A stretch of DNA of 64,000 bases from Mycolicibacterium sp. CBMA 247 (lineage in GTDB: Bacteria; Actinomycetota; Actinomycetes; Mycobacteriales; Mycobacteriaceae): NCBI RefSeq assembly GCF_009729095.1, contig NZ_VTGX01000001.1, forward strand, positions 1,612,001 through 1,676,000, read 5' to 3'. Both the position numbers and the translations under genes were made by a program. This document shows, piece after piece, positions 41,799 through 50,610 of this stretch. Each line of letters opens with the position of its first letter. Within the stretch, counting starts at the first letter, position 1. The notes below the pieces were generated by a model. The model was not told where the DNA came from. It saw only the letters and a list, made by a program, of their open reading frames with translations, and made no database searches.

Positions 41799-43823
41799 AT
41801 GTTGCCCATGCGTCCCACCCTTGTCGCCGCGGCAGCAACCGCGGTCGTGGCTGTTGCGTTCGCGGTCGGCGGGATCCCGCATGCGCGCGCGGCCGAGCCG
41901 ACCGCCCTGGAAGCCGAATCGATGAGCATCACCCCCGCCGGAAGCGGTTCCACTTACAGCGATTCCACCGCATCGGCCGGGAAGGTGCTGGGAATGTGGG
42001 CGAACTCGACCGCGACGAAGACCGTATCCCTGCCCGCCTCAACCAAAATCGTGGTCCGCGCCAAAGGCCAGGCATGCCAGGGAATGCCGACCATGGTGGT
42101 CGGCATCGACGGCACGACGATCGGCACGACCACGGTCAACGCGACCTCGTGGAACGACTACGCGGCGTCCGCCAACATCCCGGCCGGCTCGCACACCATC
42201 AGCGTGGCCTACACGAATGATTACCGGACACTGCTATGCGATCGGAATCTACTGGTAGACAAGGTAACGGTCGTCGCAAGCGCATCGCCTCCGGCTCAGG
42301 GCGGCTCGGTGACCCTTGGCGCCATCACCTCGTTTTCCGCATCAGAACTCAGCAATCCCCAACGCGGCCAATACGAAAACCTGGGCGTCGGCCTGTTTCC
42401 CCAAAGCCAGCCCGCGCAGAGCTCATACCCGGCCTGGCCGAAAGCGCTCGATGCCGGAGCCAGGTTCGAGTGGCGAGACATCCAGCCCACCGATGCTCGG
42501 ACACTCAACTTCACACCGATCGACAACGCGATCGCGACGGCCGCTGCAGCGGGCAAGCGGTTTCACTTTCGCATCATGGCATTCGCATCGTGCTGCAGAA
42601 CCTCTTACCCTGCAGGCACCAACTCCTCGGTACCCAATTGGCTGCGCGGAATCTCTGGAGCGACAGCCAATTACGTCAACAATGGAATTACTCACGTTGT
42701 CCCCAACTGGAACAACGAGGCCTATCTCAGCGCGGTGGAGAATCTCGTCGCCGCACTGGGCAACCGCTACAACAAAGACGAACGCGTCGCATGGTTCGAA
42801 CTGTCAGGTTACGGCGATTTCAGTGAGAACCACAACGCGTTCATGCGTGACATATTAGGCATCCCCGGCCCCTCGCCAGCGAACAGCACTGCCGCACTTG
42901 GCTATTACAGCCAGTACCAGGACCAGTACATCACCAAGGCTTCCATCATGCGGATTGTCAACGCGACGCTGCGGGCGTTTCCCGACACGCGCGTGGTGAC
43001 CACCGCTCAAAACCCCGAGATCGTCAAGCAGGCGATGCGGGACAGTCCCATGTTGCCAGGCGTGGTCCACCCCGTCGGTGTGCGGGCCGACTGCCTCGGA
43101 GTCTACGAACCTGCGCAGACCTGGGCGGTCAACCAGTACTCCCAGTACGTCCAGAGCAACGACCCGATCATCCCTGTGCTGCTCGACCGGTGGCGCACTG
43201 CCCCCGTCGTGACCGAATGGTGCACCTTCGCCCCCAACGGAAACCAGGCGCTCTTCGACAAGGCGGTCAAGGACACTGTCAACTACCACGTGTCCATGCT
43301 GTCCAGCACGGTGCCGATGTACCAGGGTCAAACCACGATGCCGTCGCCCATCTACGAACTGTGGGCCAAAGCCAACAAGTTCAGCGGCTACCGCTATGCG
43401 ATGACGGCGGCGTCCATGCCGGGCACGGTCACGGCCGGCAGTGCCATACCGCTCACTGTGCGGTGGGCGAACTTCGGCAGTGCGCCGGCCTACGACACCT
43501 GGCGGATCACCTACGAAATCCGCGACGCGGCCGGCACAGTCCGCAGCACCATCAATTCCCAACTCGCACTGGGAAATTTGGCAGCTGCCCAGAACTACAC
43601 CGACACCACGGCGGAACCCGCACCACAGGCTGCAGACGACACGGCGAGTCTGTCCACCGCAGGCCTGCCGACCGGCACCTACAGCGTGGCCGCGAAGGTG
43701 GTGTGGAATCAGCACAAATCGGGAGGGACCCACGTCATCACCAACATGGCCCCATTGAATCTGGCTCAAGCCGGACGTGACGGCAGCGGCGGCTATCCGA
43801 TCGGAACGGTGGTGGTGTACTGA
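41799..43823 (+). CDS. secreted DUF4832-type protein with N-terminal carbohydrate-binding-like module
   Basis: 674 residues. Residues 1-31 are a Sec signal with AHARAAEP-type cleavage (about 29-31). Residues 33-160 look like a jelly-roll carbohydrate-binding module of the CBM60/xylan-binding kind (LEAESMS...TKIVVRAKGQACQGMPTMVV...SHTISVAYTNDY...LLVDKVTVV, with two cysteines). Residues about 180-560 form a (beta/alpha)-type domain (LSNPQRGQYENLGVGLFPQ, WFELSGYGDFSENH, VGVRADCLG, APVVTEWC), and the end is beta-rich, like a DUF4832 C-terminal domain. It is a close paralogue of the lipoprotein at 60646. E334 and E473 sit where clan-A glycosidases have acid/base and nucleophile. Role in polysaccharide binding or cutting is inferred. 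Confidence 0.8.
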   Translation: MLPMRPTLVAAAATAVVAVAFAVGGIPHARAAEPTALEAESMSITPAGSGSTYSDSTASAGKVLGMWANSTATKTVSLPASTKIVVRAKGQACQGMPTMVVGIDGTTIGTTTVNATSWNDYAASANIPAGSHTISVAYTNDYRTLLCDRNLLVDKVTVVASASPPAQGGSVTLGAITSFSASELSNPQRGQYENLGVGLFPQSQPAQSSYPAWPKALDAGARFEWRDIQPTDARTLNFTPIDNAIATAAAAGKRFHFRIMAFASCCRTSYPAGTNSSVPNWLRGISGATANYVNNGITHVVPNWNNEAYLSAVENLVAALGNRYNKDERVAWFELSGYGDFSENHNAFMRDILGIPGPSPANSTAALGYYSQYQDQYITKASIMRIVNATLRAFPDTRVVTTAQNPEIVKQAMRDSPMLPGVVHPVGVRADCLGVYEPAQTWAVNQYSQYVQSNDPIIPVLLDRWRTAPVVTEWCTFAPNGNQALFDKAVKDTVNYHVSMLSSTVPMYQGQTTMPSPIYELWAKANKFSGYRYAMTAASMPGTVTAGSAIPLTVRWANFGSAPAYDTWRITYEIRDAAGTVRSTINSQLALGNLAAAQNYTDTTAEPAPQAADDTASLSTAGLPTGTYSVAAKVVWNQHKSGGTHVITNMAPLNLAQAGRDGSGGYPIGTVVVY

Positions 43824-43869
43824 ATGCCAGTTCCGGCGCGCCAAAGCCCGAGTCGGACTCGATACCTGG

Positions 43870-45489
43870 TTAGCGCCGGCCCTCAAGGACAGCTTCGATA
43901 TTGCGCTCGGCCAACGCCGTGATGGACATGAACGGGTTGCAACCGAGGTAGCCGGGTATCAGCGATGCGTCGTTCACATACAGATTCTCGTAGCCATCGA
44001 CTCGACCGAACGCATCCGTCGCGTCACCGCGTACACAGCCGCCCAGTGGATGAACAGTGTTCGGCGCGAAGGTCTCCCCCGAGAAGATGTCATCGCGATA
44101 CTCCACGCCGTTGGCCTGAGTCAGCTTGTCGAAAACTGCTCGCGCCCGATCGATCAAGTGGTCGGTGTGCGCGGTGGGCCAGTCGATGGTGATCGAATCC
44201 GATGTTCGGTCGTAGCCGATATCGGCACGGTCACCGGTCTTGACCATTACGTAGTAGCCGAGCATGAAGGTCTCGACAGGCAGTGGAATCGAGAACATTG
44301 TGGCGTACACCGGGTTTTCGGTATTCGCCCGGCCATCGAGGTTGATCAGCCCGAGCAGCGACTGCTGGGTGCCGGCAGGGTCGCTGTCCTTGAGCCAGTG
44401 CGCCACCATCACGTCGCCGTTGTTGCCGTACCCGCGCCCCACGGCATCATTCAGGTCTGGCAGGGCGCCGGTATCCCGAGCGCGTAACAATATCTGGTTG
44501 GTGCCCAGCACTCCTGCGCTCAAAAACAACTGTTTGCAACCGATTTCCTCACGACCGGTTTCATTTCCCCAGCGGTCGATCGATCGAGTGGACACCACAT
44601 ACTCGTTGCGCCCCTCCCGACGTATCGCGGTGACCTCCGTCAGTGGCCGCAGCGTGACCTTTCCGGTGGCCAAGGCCGAAGCGATGTAGGTCTGGTCGAC
44701 GCTGCCTACCCGCCCGTAGTTGTTACCGAATTGCTGCTCGAACGCGAACGCTGAACGTTCGACGGTGCCGGCCTCTTCGTCCTTCATATAGTCGAATGAG
44801 TAGGCGCTGCCGTTATAGTCAACGGGATACCCTGCCGCAGCGGCATATTCGCGACCCACTCGGGCGAACTGAAACCACGGTGTACGTTCGAACCAGTCCA
44901 TATCGCGGTAGCTGATCCGCAGGGTACGTTTCGCCCGCTCGATGTAGGTCCCCAAGAACTCGTTCACCCCGATATCGGGGAAACACTCAGCGACCTGCTG
45001 GGGCGTCGGAACAGCTGCTACCGCAGCGTTGACCAGCGAGCCCCCGCCCACCCCGACCCCGCGAAACACCTGGTGGGCGCCATAGGTGGTCTTGTCACAG
45101 ACACCGGCCTGGATCGGCTGCGGCGACGGTGCGTGCTGTGCCACAGCGTCGATCGAGAATCCTCGGAACGAGGAGACCAGACTCGGCGGGACGGAGCTGA
45201 ACCAACCTGCCCGCGTGTCGGCAGGCAACATCTTGCTGAAGCGTTTGCCGTCATCGTCAGGGGCATCCCACAGCCTGCCCTTCTCGACAACCAGCGTCTC
45301 AATTCCCGCCTGGGCCAGACGAAGTGCCGATACGCCGCCTCCGTATCCGCTCCCGATCACGATCGCGGGGTAGTACGCACGCGGTGTGGTTCGGTCGGAG
45401 TGCCGGTGCATCCACCAGCCCGCACCGCCGGCGCCCACTGCAGCCGCCGCACCGACGCCGAGAAACTGCCTGCGGGACAGCGTGGTCAT
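43870..45489 (-). CDS. Tat-exported GMC oxidoreductase, cholesterol-oxidase-like
   Basis: 539 residues from the ATG at 45489. A Tat signal (TLSRRQFLGVGAAAAVGAGG) precedes the FAD motif AIVIGSGYGGGVSALRLAQAG. VFRGVGVGGGSLVNAAV, HPLGGCVRG (catalytic His) and GYENLYVNDASLIPG...NPFMSITALAERN (catalytic Asn) match class I cholesterol oxidases. It should oxidise a sterol or other secondary/primary alcohol with O2 outside the membrane. It overlaps the alkB gene stop by ATGA, so the two are made together. No sterol catabolic genes are nearby, so the substrate may be the alcohol made by AlkB. Confidence 0.88.
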   Translation of the reverse strand: MTTLSRRQFLGVGAAAAVGAGGAGWWMHRHSDRTTPRAYYPAIVIGSGYGGGVSALRLAQAGIETLVVEKGRLWDAPDDDGKRFSKMLPADTRAGWFSSVPPSLVSSFRGFSIDAVAQHAPSPQPIQAGVCDKTTYGAHQVFRGVGVGGGSLVNAAVAAVPTPQQVAECFPDIGVNEFLGTYIERAKRTLRISYRDMDWFERTPWFQFARVGREYAAAAGYPVDYNGSAYSFDYMKDEEAGTVERSAFAFEQQFGNNYGRVGSVDQTYIASALATGKVTLRPLTEVTAIRREGRNEYVVSTRSIDRWGNETGREEIGCKQLFLSAGVLGTNQILLRARDTGALPDLNDAVGRGYGNNGDVMVAHWLKDSDPAGTQQSLLGLINLDGRANTENPVYATMFSIPLPVETFMLGYYVMVKTGDRADIGYDRTSDSITIDWPTAHTDHLIDRARAVFDKLTQANGVEYRDDIFSGETFAPNTVHPLGGCVRGDATDAFGRVDGYENLYVNDASLIPGYLGCNPFMSITALAERNIEAVLEGRR

Positions 45490-46694
45490 GCGACGCGCAA
45501 TTCGTGGTCGCGGATGAGGCGTTCCCGGTGGCGCGGGTCGAGGGCGGCCAGCTCGATGCGACCCTCGTAGTGCCCGAGCACGCGCGGATCCATGACACGA
45601 CGCCACAGCGGTGGGATCAGTGCCAGCACAAGCATCGCGCCGTACCCGGCGGGCAGCTGCGGAGCCTCCTGCAAACTGCGCAGGTTCTGGTAGCGGCGTT
45701 GGGGATTGGCGTGATGATCGGAGTGGCGCTGCAGGTGAAAGAGGAATACGTTCGCGACGAGTGTGTTGCCGTTCCAGCTGTGCCGTACGGATACGCGTTC
45801 GTAGCGGCCGTTGGGCAGACATTCCCGGCGCAGCCCGTAGTGCTCAAGGTAGTTCACCGATTCGAGCAAGCTGAAACCGATGATCGCCTGCCCGAGGAGC
45901 AGGGGGAGAACCACCGGCCCGAACCACATTGCCAGCCCGGCGAACAGCACAGCACTGGTGAGCCACGCGTTGAGCACGGTGTTCTTCAGCGTCCACGGCG
46001 ACTGTCCGCGGCGGGCGAATCGTCGTGCCTCCAATTCCCAAGCTGACCGAAGCCCGCCGATCACCGACCGCGGGATGAAGCGGTAGAGGCTCTGCCCCAG
46101 CAATGAGCTGGCCGGATCATCCGGCGTCGCAACGCGAACGTGGTGACCGCGATTGTGTTCGACAAAGAAGTGGCCGTAGCAGGTTTGGGCCAGCGCGACC
46201 TTGCTCAGTCGTCGTTCCAGGCGGGCATTCTTGTGTCCCATCTCGTGGGCGGCATTGATTCCGATGCCACCCACGATGCCCACGGTCACCAGCAGTCCGG
46301 CGCGGTCGACCGCTGACATCACGACCCAACCGCCACCGCTCCACAACCAGCACGCGAATATCAATGAGAGGTACTGATTGGGCAGGTAGAGGTAGGTCGC
46401 CCAGCGGTACCAGTAGTCGCGATCCAGATCAACGTAGGCACTCTCGGGTGGATTGCTGTCGTCGATCCCGACAATGTGGTCCAGCATCGGCATCAGCACG
46501 AACGTCAGCACCGGCCCCAACCACCAAAACCAGCTGAGCCCCGTCATTTTCACGGCCAGCCAAGACAGCATCACAAGGCACGGGACCACGGAGGCGAGCA
46601 GCCACAGGTACCGCTTGGGATCATGCCAGCGTTCCCGATTCCCTAGATCGCCAATGGTGCTCCCAGGCTCACCGAAACCGGGTTCCATACCCAT
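45486..46694 (-). CDS. alkB: AlkB-type membrane alkane/fatty-acyl monooxygenase
   Basis: 402 residues. All histidine clusters of the membrane diiron family are seen: NAAHEMGHKNARLE, VEHNRGHHVRVATPDDPASS, NYLEHYGLRR and LQRHSDHHANPQRRYQ. Six hydrophobic segments flank them. It hydroxylates the end of an alkyl chain using electrons from rubredoxin. No rubredoxin gene is adjacent. It forms an overlapping pair with the GMC oxidase. Two ATGs (46694, 46688) are possible. Confidence 0.93.
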   Translation of the reverse strand: MGMEPGFGEPGSTIGDLGNRERWHDPKRYLWLLASVVPCLVMLSWLAVKMTGLSWFWWLGPVLTFVLMPMLDHIVGIDDSNPPESAYVDLDRDYWYRWATYLYLPNQYLSLIFACWLWSGGGWVVMSAVDRAGLLVTVGIVGGIGINAAHEMGHKNARLERRLSKVALAQTCYGHFFVEHNRGHHVRVATPDDPASSLLGQSLYRFIPRSVIGGLRSAWELEARRFARRGQSPWTLKNTVLNAWLTSAVLFAGLAMWFGPVVLPLLLGQAIIGFSLLESVNYLEHYGLRRECLPNGRYERVSVRHSWNGNTLVANVFLFHLQRHSDHHANPQRRYQNLRSLQEAPQLPAGYGAMLVLALIPPLWRRVMDPRVLGHYEGRIELAALDPRHRERLIRDHELRVA

Positions 46695-47201
46695 CCTTAC
46701 TCAGGACCGAATACCTATCGGCCAATACACTAGCAACTTTATAGACAGTTCCACTTGCCCTGTGGCACGCAACACAGCACATCGAAAGTATTGCTTGATC
46801 TGGTCCGAAATTCGATCCATTTTGCAACTGACCTCACGTGCCAAAGATCTCGGATCTCCGCACTACACCAACGAATTTCAAGCCCCCACCCGGTAGCCGA
46901 GCACTCGACACGCCCGCGGCAATCCGAGGGATGCAGGATGCGAGAAGAGTGCTACCCCCTTCGACATCAATGGTCGAAGTCGTCGCTTTCTGGCGAAGTA
47001 TCAAGCGGAACATTTCACGCGTTTGGCAGGAGCGACCCCGACCCCAGAAACGAGAGGTCGATTATTGCCAAAGGGGAACCCGGCTCTTGCGGATATTTGC
47101 GCACACTTGTCGCAGTCGGTGGCGCCGATCACCCCTACGACCGGCCCGTGCCTTACATTGGATTCATCGCAGCGCCGTACACCTTCCCGGGGAGAGCCAA
47201 A
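46695..47201. other. 507-base stretch without a confident gene
   Basis: Base composition is visibly lower in GC than in the flanks. Several frames of 100-150 codons exist but their residue content (many Ser, His, Cys, Arg) is noise-like. It must carry the alkB promoter (minus strand; an AT-rich TATAAA-like stretch at 46743-46738) and the promoter of the small membrane gene at 47216. I see no tRNA, hairpin or repeat of note. Confidence 0.4.
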
Positions 47202-47216
47202 ATGGTTGCAAGCTGA
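47202..47216 (+). promoter_or_regulatory. four-codon upstream frame coupled to the 47216 gene
   Basis: ATG GTT GCA AGC TGA follows GGGGAGAG (47189-47196), a better ribosome-binding site than any directly before the 47216 ATG. TGATG overlap (47214-47218) would let ribosomes restart. Alternatively the GGGGAGAG serves the 47216 start at long spacing. Confidence 0.3.
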
Positions 47217-47566
47217 TGGGCTCGACGATCGCCGTCATCGTGGTGGTGGCCGTATTGACCTCCTGGCGATTGCGGTTGCGTCGGCATCCCAACTGGGCCA
47301 CCAACGACGATGCCCGGTTCCACATCTCTGCCGGCACCTGGTTGACACTCATTGCGCTGTACTGGTTTCTACAGTCCCGGCTCGCGCCCGACTGGGTCTG
47401 GAAGGTGTGGCCCGTTCTCGCCGTCGGATCGCTGATGCTGCTGATGCGTGGCGTCGACGACCTGGCCGCGAAACCCGAGCAGTTCGTGGCCCTGCCACCG
47501 TCGGCACCGCCACGGGATCGGCATACTCCTTCCGGTCTCGTGTCACACCGGGCCAGGCACCCGTAA
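47216..47566 (+). CDS. small membrane protein of unknown function
   Basis: 116 residues with three hydrophobic segments: STIAVIVVVAVLTSWRL, ISAGTWLTLIALYWFLQS and VWPVLAVGSLMLLMRGV, and a Pro/Arg-rich cytoplasmic-like tail. The ATG at 47216 shares its A with the stop of a four-codon frame (ATG at 47202, stop 47214-47216) that has a GGGGAGAG Shine-Dalgarno, so translation may start there and restart. It converges on the aminotransferase gene with 3 bases between stops. No family recognised. Confidence 0.7.
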   Translation: MGSTIAVIVVVAVLTSWRLRLRRHPNWATNDDARFHISAGTWLTLIALYWFLQSRLAPDWVWKVWPVLAVGSLMLLMRGVDDLAAKPEQFVALPPSAPPRDRHTPSGLVSHRARHP

Positions 47567-47569
47567 CCG

Positions 47570-48910
47570 CTACCGGTCCTCCAGCCGGCGGGGATGTGTC
47601 GACCGCCGGATGGCCGGGGCCACGGGCCGGCCGTCCAACAGCCCATCCACCGACTCTCGGTCGATAGCACGGCGATACACGCCGAGCGCCGACTGGACTG
47701 CATCGATCGTGTGGGCGACGGCGGCGGCGTCGTGGGCGGCCGATGTGACGAAGGATTGCCCCAGCACCCCGTGGTTCAGCAGCTCCTGGAGGAACAGGGC
47801 CCGGTACGCCTGCGATGGCTTCAATTCGGCGTCGCGCGTCACGAAGACGAGACACGACGGCCGACCGATCACCTGCACGTGCGCCGAGAGCCCGTGCTCC
47901 GCCGCCGCACCGGTGACGCCCTCGGCAAGTAGCCGGCCGGCGTGCTCCATCCGAGAGATGGGGTCGTCGCGGGAGTAGGCGGCGACTACCGCTCGGAATG
48001 CCGCCAACGCGGCAGTTTCGGGACCGTGGGTGGTCGACAGGAGGAACACCCGATCGCGATCGGTCCGCAACCCACCGAGCTCCATGAATTCTCGCTTGCC
48101 GGCAAGCGCCGACAGCGGAAAGCCGTTACCCATGGCCTTGCCCCAGCACGACAGGTCGGGCGTGACCCCGTACACCGCTTGGGCCCCTCCGGCCGACCAC
48201 CGGAAGCCGGTGATCATCTCGTCGAACACCAGCAGCGTTCCGGTGCGGTCACACAGCTCACGGACCGCCTCGAGATACCCCGTCTGGGGTTCGGCGGTGG
48301 CCGTCGCCGCCTCCATGACGACACACGCAATATCGTTGTCCCGCAGCCGATCCTCCAGCGAGGGCAGATCGTTGTAGCGGAATCGCACCGTCTCGTCGGT
48401 GATCGCCGCGGGTATCCCGGCGGCCATGGCTGTGGTGCCGATATACCAGTCATCGCTCGAGAAGAACGCTTGGTCGCAGATCGCAACCTTTGTCCGGCCG
48501 GTCACCGCCCGGGCCAGCTTCACCGCGGCGGTCGTGACGTCAGATCCGTTCTTGGCGAACTTGACCATATCGGCCCCCGGCACCAACCCGAGAAAGTCCT
48601 CGGCGGCGGCAAGCTCGTGCACGGTAGGCCTGCTGAAGTTGATGCCATCGGCGACCGCCGCACAGACCGCGTCATTCACCGGCCCATATGCATGCCCCAA
48701 TGTGACTGCGCGCAAACCCATTCCGTATTCGATGAACTCGTTGCCATCTGCATCCCAGACCCGGCATCCCCGTCCGCGTACCATGACCGGTGCCATGAAC
48801 TCCGGATATTGGTCGGACCCGCGGGCATAGGTGTGCGCCCCACCGGGCACCAGATCGTGCAGTCTGGACTGCAGCCAGTTGGACCGCTCGAATCTCCGGC
48901 GCGATGTCAT
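47570..48910 (-). CDS. class III aminotransferase (HemL-like paralogue) in the polysaccharide cluster
   Basis: 446 residues from the ATG at 48910. LVPGGAHTYARGSDQYPEFMAP opens it like a glutamate-semialdehyde aminomutase; KFAKNGSDVTTAAVKLARAVTGR binds PLP phosphate, LLVFDEMITGFR the pyridine-N Asp and CWGKAMGNGFPLSALAG the Lys. It is clearly a different protein from hemL at 16372. In surface-polysaccharide clusters such enzymes usually make an amino sugar or amino-acyl building block. It ends 3 bases from the small membrane gene and lies 21 bases downstream of the phosphoglycosyl transferase, same strand. Confidence 0.85.
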   Translation of the reverse strand: MTSRRRFERSNWLQSRLHDLVPGGAHTYARGSDQYPEFMAPVMVRGRGCRVWDADGNEFIEYGMGLRAVTLGHAYGPVNDAVCAAVADGINFSRPTVHELAAAEDFLGLVPGADMVKFAKNGSDVTTAAVKLARAVTGRTKVAICDQAFFSSDDWYIGTTAMAAGIPAAITDETVRFRYNDLPSLEDRLRDNDIACVVMEAATATAEPQTGYLEAVRELCDRTGTLLVFDEMITGFRWSAGGAQAVYGVTPDLSCWGKAMGNGFPLSALAGKREFMELGGLRTDRDRVFLLSTTHGPETAALAAFRAVVAAYSRDDPISRMEHAGRLLAEGVTGAAAEHGLSAHVQVIGRPSCLVFVTRDAELKPSQAYRALFLQELLNHGVLGQSFVTSAAHDAAAVAHTIDAVQSALGVYRRAIDRESVDGLLDGRPVAPAIRRSTHPRRLEDR

Positions 48911-48931
48911 GGTCTCCTCAGCACCCACGTG

Positions 48932-50449
48932 TCAGTATGCGCCCGAACCGAGCACGATGGCCTTTGCGGTGCTCGCGATGATCACGAGATCCCCCACCAT
49001 CGACCAGTTCTCGACATACGAGAGGTCCAGCCGCACCGAGTCCTCCCAGGATAGGTCTGAACGTCCGCTGACCTGCCACAGCCCGGTGATGCCGGGAGGC
49101 ACCAGCATCCGCCGCCTCACCTGATAGTCGTAGCAGTCAACCTCGTTACGCAAGGGCGGTCGCGGACCGACGATGCTCATCTCCCGCCGCAGTACATTGA
49201 TGAACTGCGGCAGTTCATCAATGCTGTAGCGGCGCATCCAACTGCCCACCGGAGTGACGCGCGGATCATGGCGCATCTTGAACAGCACGCCGTTGCCGTC
49301 GTCTCGTCCGGCGAATTCGGCCAACTGTTTGTCGGCGTCGACCACCATGCTGCGGAACTTGATCATCATGAACGGAGTGCCGTCCAGTCCGATGCGCTCC
49401 GCCCTGTAGAACACCGGGCCCCGGCTGGTCAGCTTGATGGCCAGGGCGGCGGCGATCATCAGCGGCGCCACCACGATCAGCGCGCACGTCGCGAAACACA
49501 CGTCGAACGCCCGCTTGTGGAACCGCTTGGCACCCTCGTATTGCGGTTTGTCCACGTGGATGAGCGGCAGACCTCCGACTGGACGCACCATGAGCCGTGG
49601 ACCGGCAACGCCGACGATGCCCGGGGACACCACCAGATCGACGTCTAACTTCTCCAATTGCCATGACAAATCACGGATTTCATCTGGATCAAGATGCCCT
49701 GACGTGAGCGCCACAGTGTCGGCGCCCGAGTAGATCACGGCGTTGGTGATGTCCCCCTGATGCTGGTAAGTGGGGATACCGTCCACTGCCGGGATCTGCA
49801 TCCCGTCACCACCGGGAACGCATACACCGACCACCCGATACCCGCCCTGCGGGTGGTGGGCCAGCGACTTCGCCAACGCGCGCACCGAGCTGAGGTGACC
49901 GACGGCGAGCACTGTGGTGACGTACCCACTCTCGCGTCGCCGCGCCGCGACGTATCGGCGACAGAGCATGCGGTTGAGTGTCAGGGAGACCAAGCCGACG
50001 GGCAGCGCAAGCGCGAGGTATCCGCGGGCGATCTCGAACCGGAACATCGCCGAAGTCACCGCGACGATCGCGAACACCGACAGTGTCGCGGTCCACACTC
50101 GGCGGTACTCCTCCAGACCATGGCCGAGCACCTGCGCCGCCCGGCTGCGCTGGAACGCCAGAGCCACCAACCAGGCCGCAATGATCACCACCGAGACGAC
50201 GGCATAGTCGACGCTGGTGTAGGCGAGGCTCTCGCCGGTCACCGAGCCGAATCTCAGGGCCTGCGCCAACGCCACTACCCCGGCCACTACGAGAGCATCC
50301 GAGCACATCAGCCAGCGCACGTAGCGACGCTGCCGGGACCGCAGGCCGCGAGCAGGCGTCACACCGGGCGCGTCAATTTCCGGGACGCGAACAGGTTTCG
50401 TTGCTGAATTTCGAAGATGATGTGACGCAGTCAGATCAGAGAGGCTCAC
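48932..50449 (-). CDS. polyprenyl-phosphate phosphoglycosyl transferase (WbaP/WcaJ type)
   Basis: 505 residues. Four to five N-terminal membrane helices (VVAGVVALAQALRFG, VVSVVIIAAWLVALAFQ, ATLSVFAIVAVTSAMF, LALALPVGLVSLTLNRML), a CoA-binding-like middle domain (VTTVLAVGHLSSVRALAKSL) and the catalytic C-terminal domain: KRAFDVCFATCALIVVAPLM, PVFYRAERIGLDGTPFMMIKFRSMV, MRRYSIDELPQFINVLRREMSIVGPRPPL and LVPPGITGLWQVSGRS. It moves the first sugar-phosphate from a UDP-sugar to a polyprenyl phosphate, starting repeat-unit synthesis. The GTG at 50449 has AAAGGAG 10 bases upstream. Confidence 0.95.
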   Translation of the reverse strand: MSLSDLTASHHLRNSATKPVRVPEIDAPGVTPARGLRSRQRRYVRWLMCSDALVVAGVVALAQALRFGSVTGESLAYTSVDYAVVSVVIIAAWLVALAFQRSRAAQVLGHGLEEYRRVWTATLSVFAIVAVTSAMFRFEIARGYLALALPVGLVSLTLNRMLCRRYVAARRRESGYVTTVLAVGHLSSVRALAKSLAHHPQGGYRVVGVCVPGGDGMQIPAVDGIPTYQHQGDITNAVIYSGADTVALTSGHLDPDEIRDLSWQLEKLDVDLVVSPGIVGVAGPRLMVRPVGGLPLIHVDKPQYEGAKRFHKRAFDVCFATCALIVVAPLMIAAALAIKLTSRGPVFYRAERIGLDGTPFMMIKFRSMVVDADKQLAEFAGRDDGNGVLFKMRHDPRVTPVGSWMRRYSIDELPQFINVLRREMSIVGPRPPLRNEVDCYDYQVRRRMLVPPGITGLWQVSGRSDLSWEDSVRLDLSYVENWSMVGDLVIIASTAKAIVLGSGAY

Positions 50450-50472
50450 GACCGCGTCACTCCTTTATGGCC

Positions 50473-50478
50473 AATATA
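50473..50478 (-). promoter_or_regulatory. -10 candidate for the phosphoglycosyl transferase gene
   Basis: TATATT on the minus strand at 50478-50473 is 24 bases before the GTG, with AAAGGAG just behind it. No good -35 hexamer is seen 16-18 bases upstream, which would fit an activator-dependent promoter and the CRP-type site 60-75 bases further up. Confidence 0.35.
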
Positions 50479-50534
50479 AGAACGCGCTAAGTGTGCACCA
50501 TCCGACGTGCAGATAGCAGCGCCCAATGGCAATG

Positions 50535-50550
50535 TGTGACAGAAATCACA
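50535..50550. promoter_or_regulatory. CRP-type binding site
   Basis: TGTGACAGAAATCACA is a perfect 5-base inverted repeat (TGTGA/TCACA) and fits the mycobacterial CRP consensus GTGNNANNNNNCACA as I know it. It lies in the 380-base divergent region 50450-50829, about 93 bases before the phosphoglycosyl transferase start and 280 before the GT4 start. cAMP-dependent control of the polymer genes is inferred. Confidence 0.6.
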
Positions 50551-50592
50551 TAGAGAGCCGATACTCGGTAGCTGCATCCATTTTTCGCAATC

Positions 50593-50610
50593 GGTGTAAC
50601 CCATGTCACC
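50593..50610. promoter_or_regulatory. second, weaker palindrome in the same divergent region
   Basis: GGTGTAACCCATGTCACC has GGTG(T/A)/(G)TCACC arms. It is CRP-like in the half-sites but the spacing is longer by one or two bases than in the first site. Confidence 0.25.

Noticed and set aside
41799-43823. Horizontal-transfer or prophage origin of the polymer region
   Set aside because: No integrase, transposase, attachment-site repeats or tRNA are seen, and GC content of the genes is close to the rest; acquisition may be old but is not shown by the sequence.
46755-47216. 153-codon plus-strand frame before the small membrane gene
   Set aside because: Residue content is Ser/Cys/Arg/His-rich without secondary-structure pattern; only its last codons (a separate ATG with a ribosome-binding site) seem meaningful.
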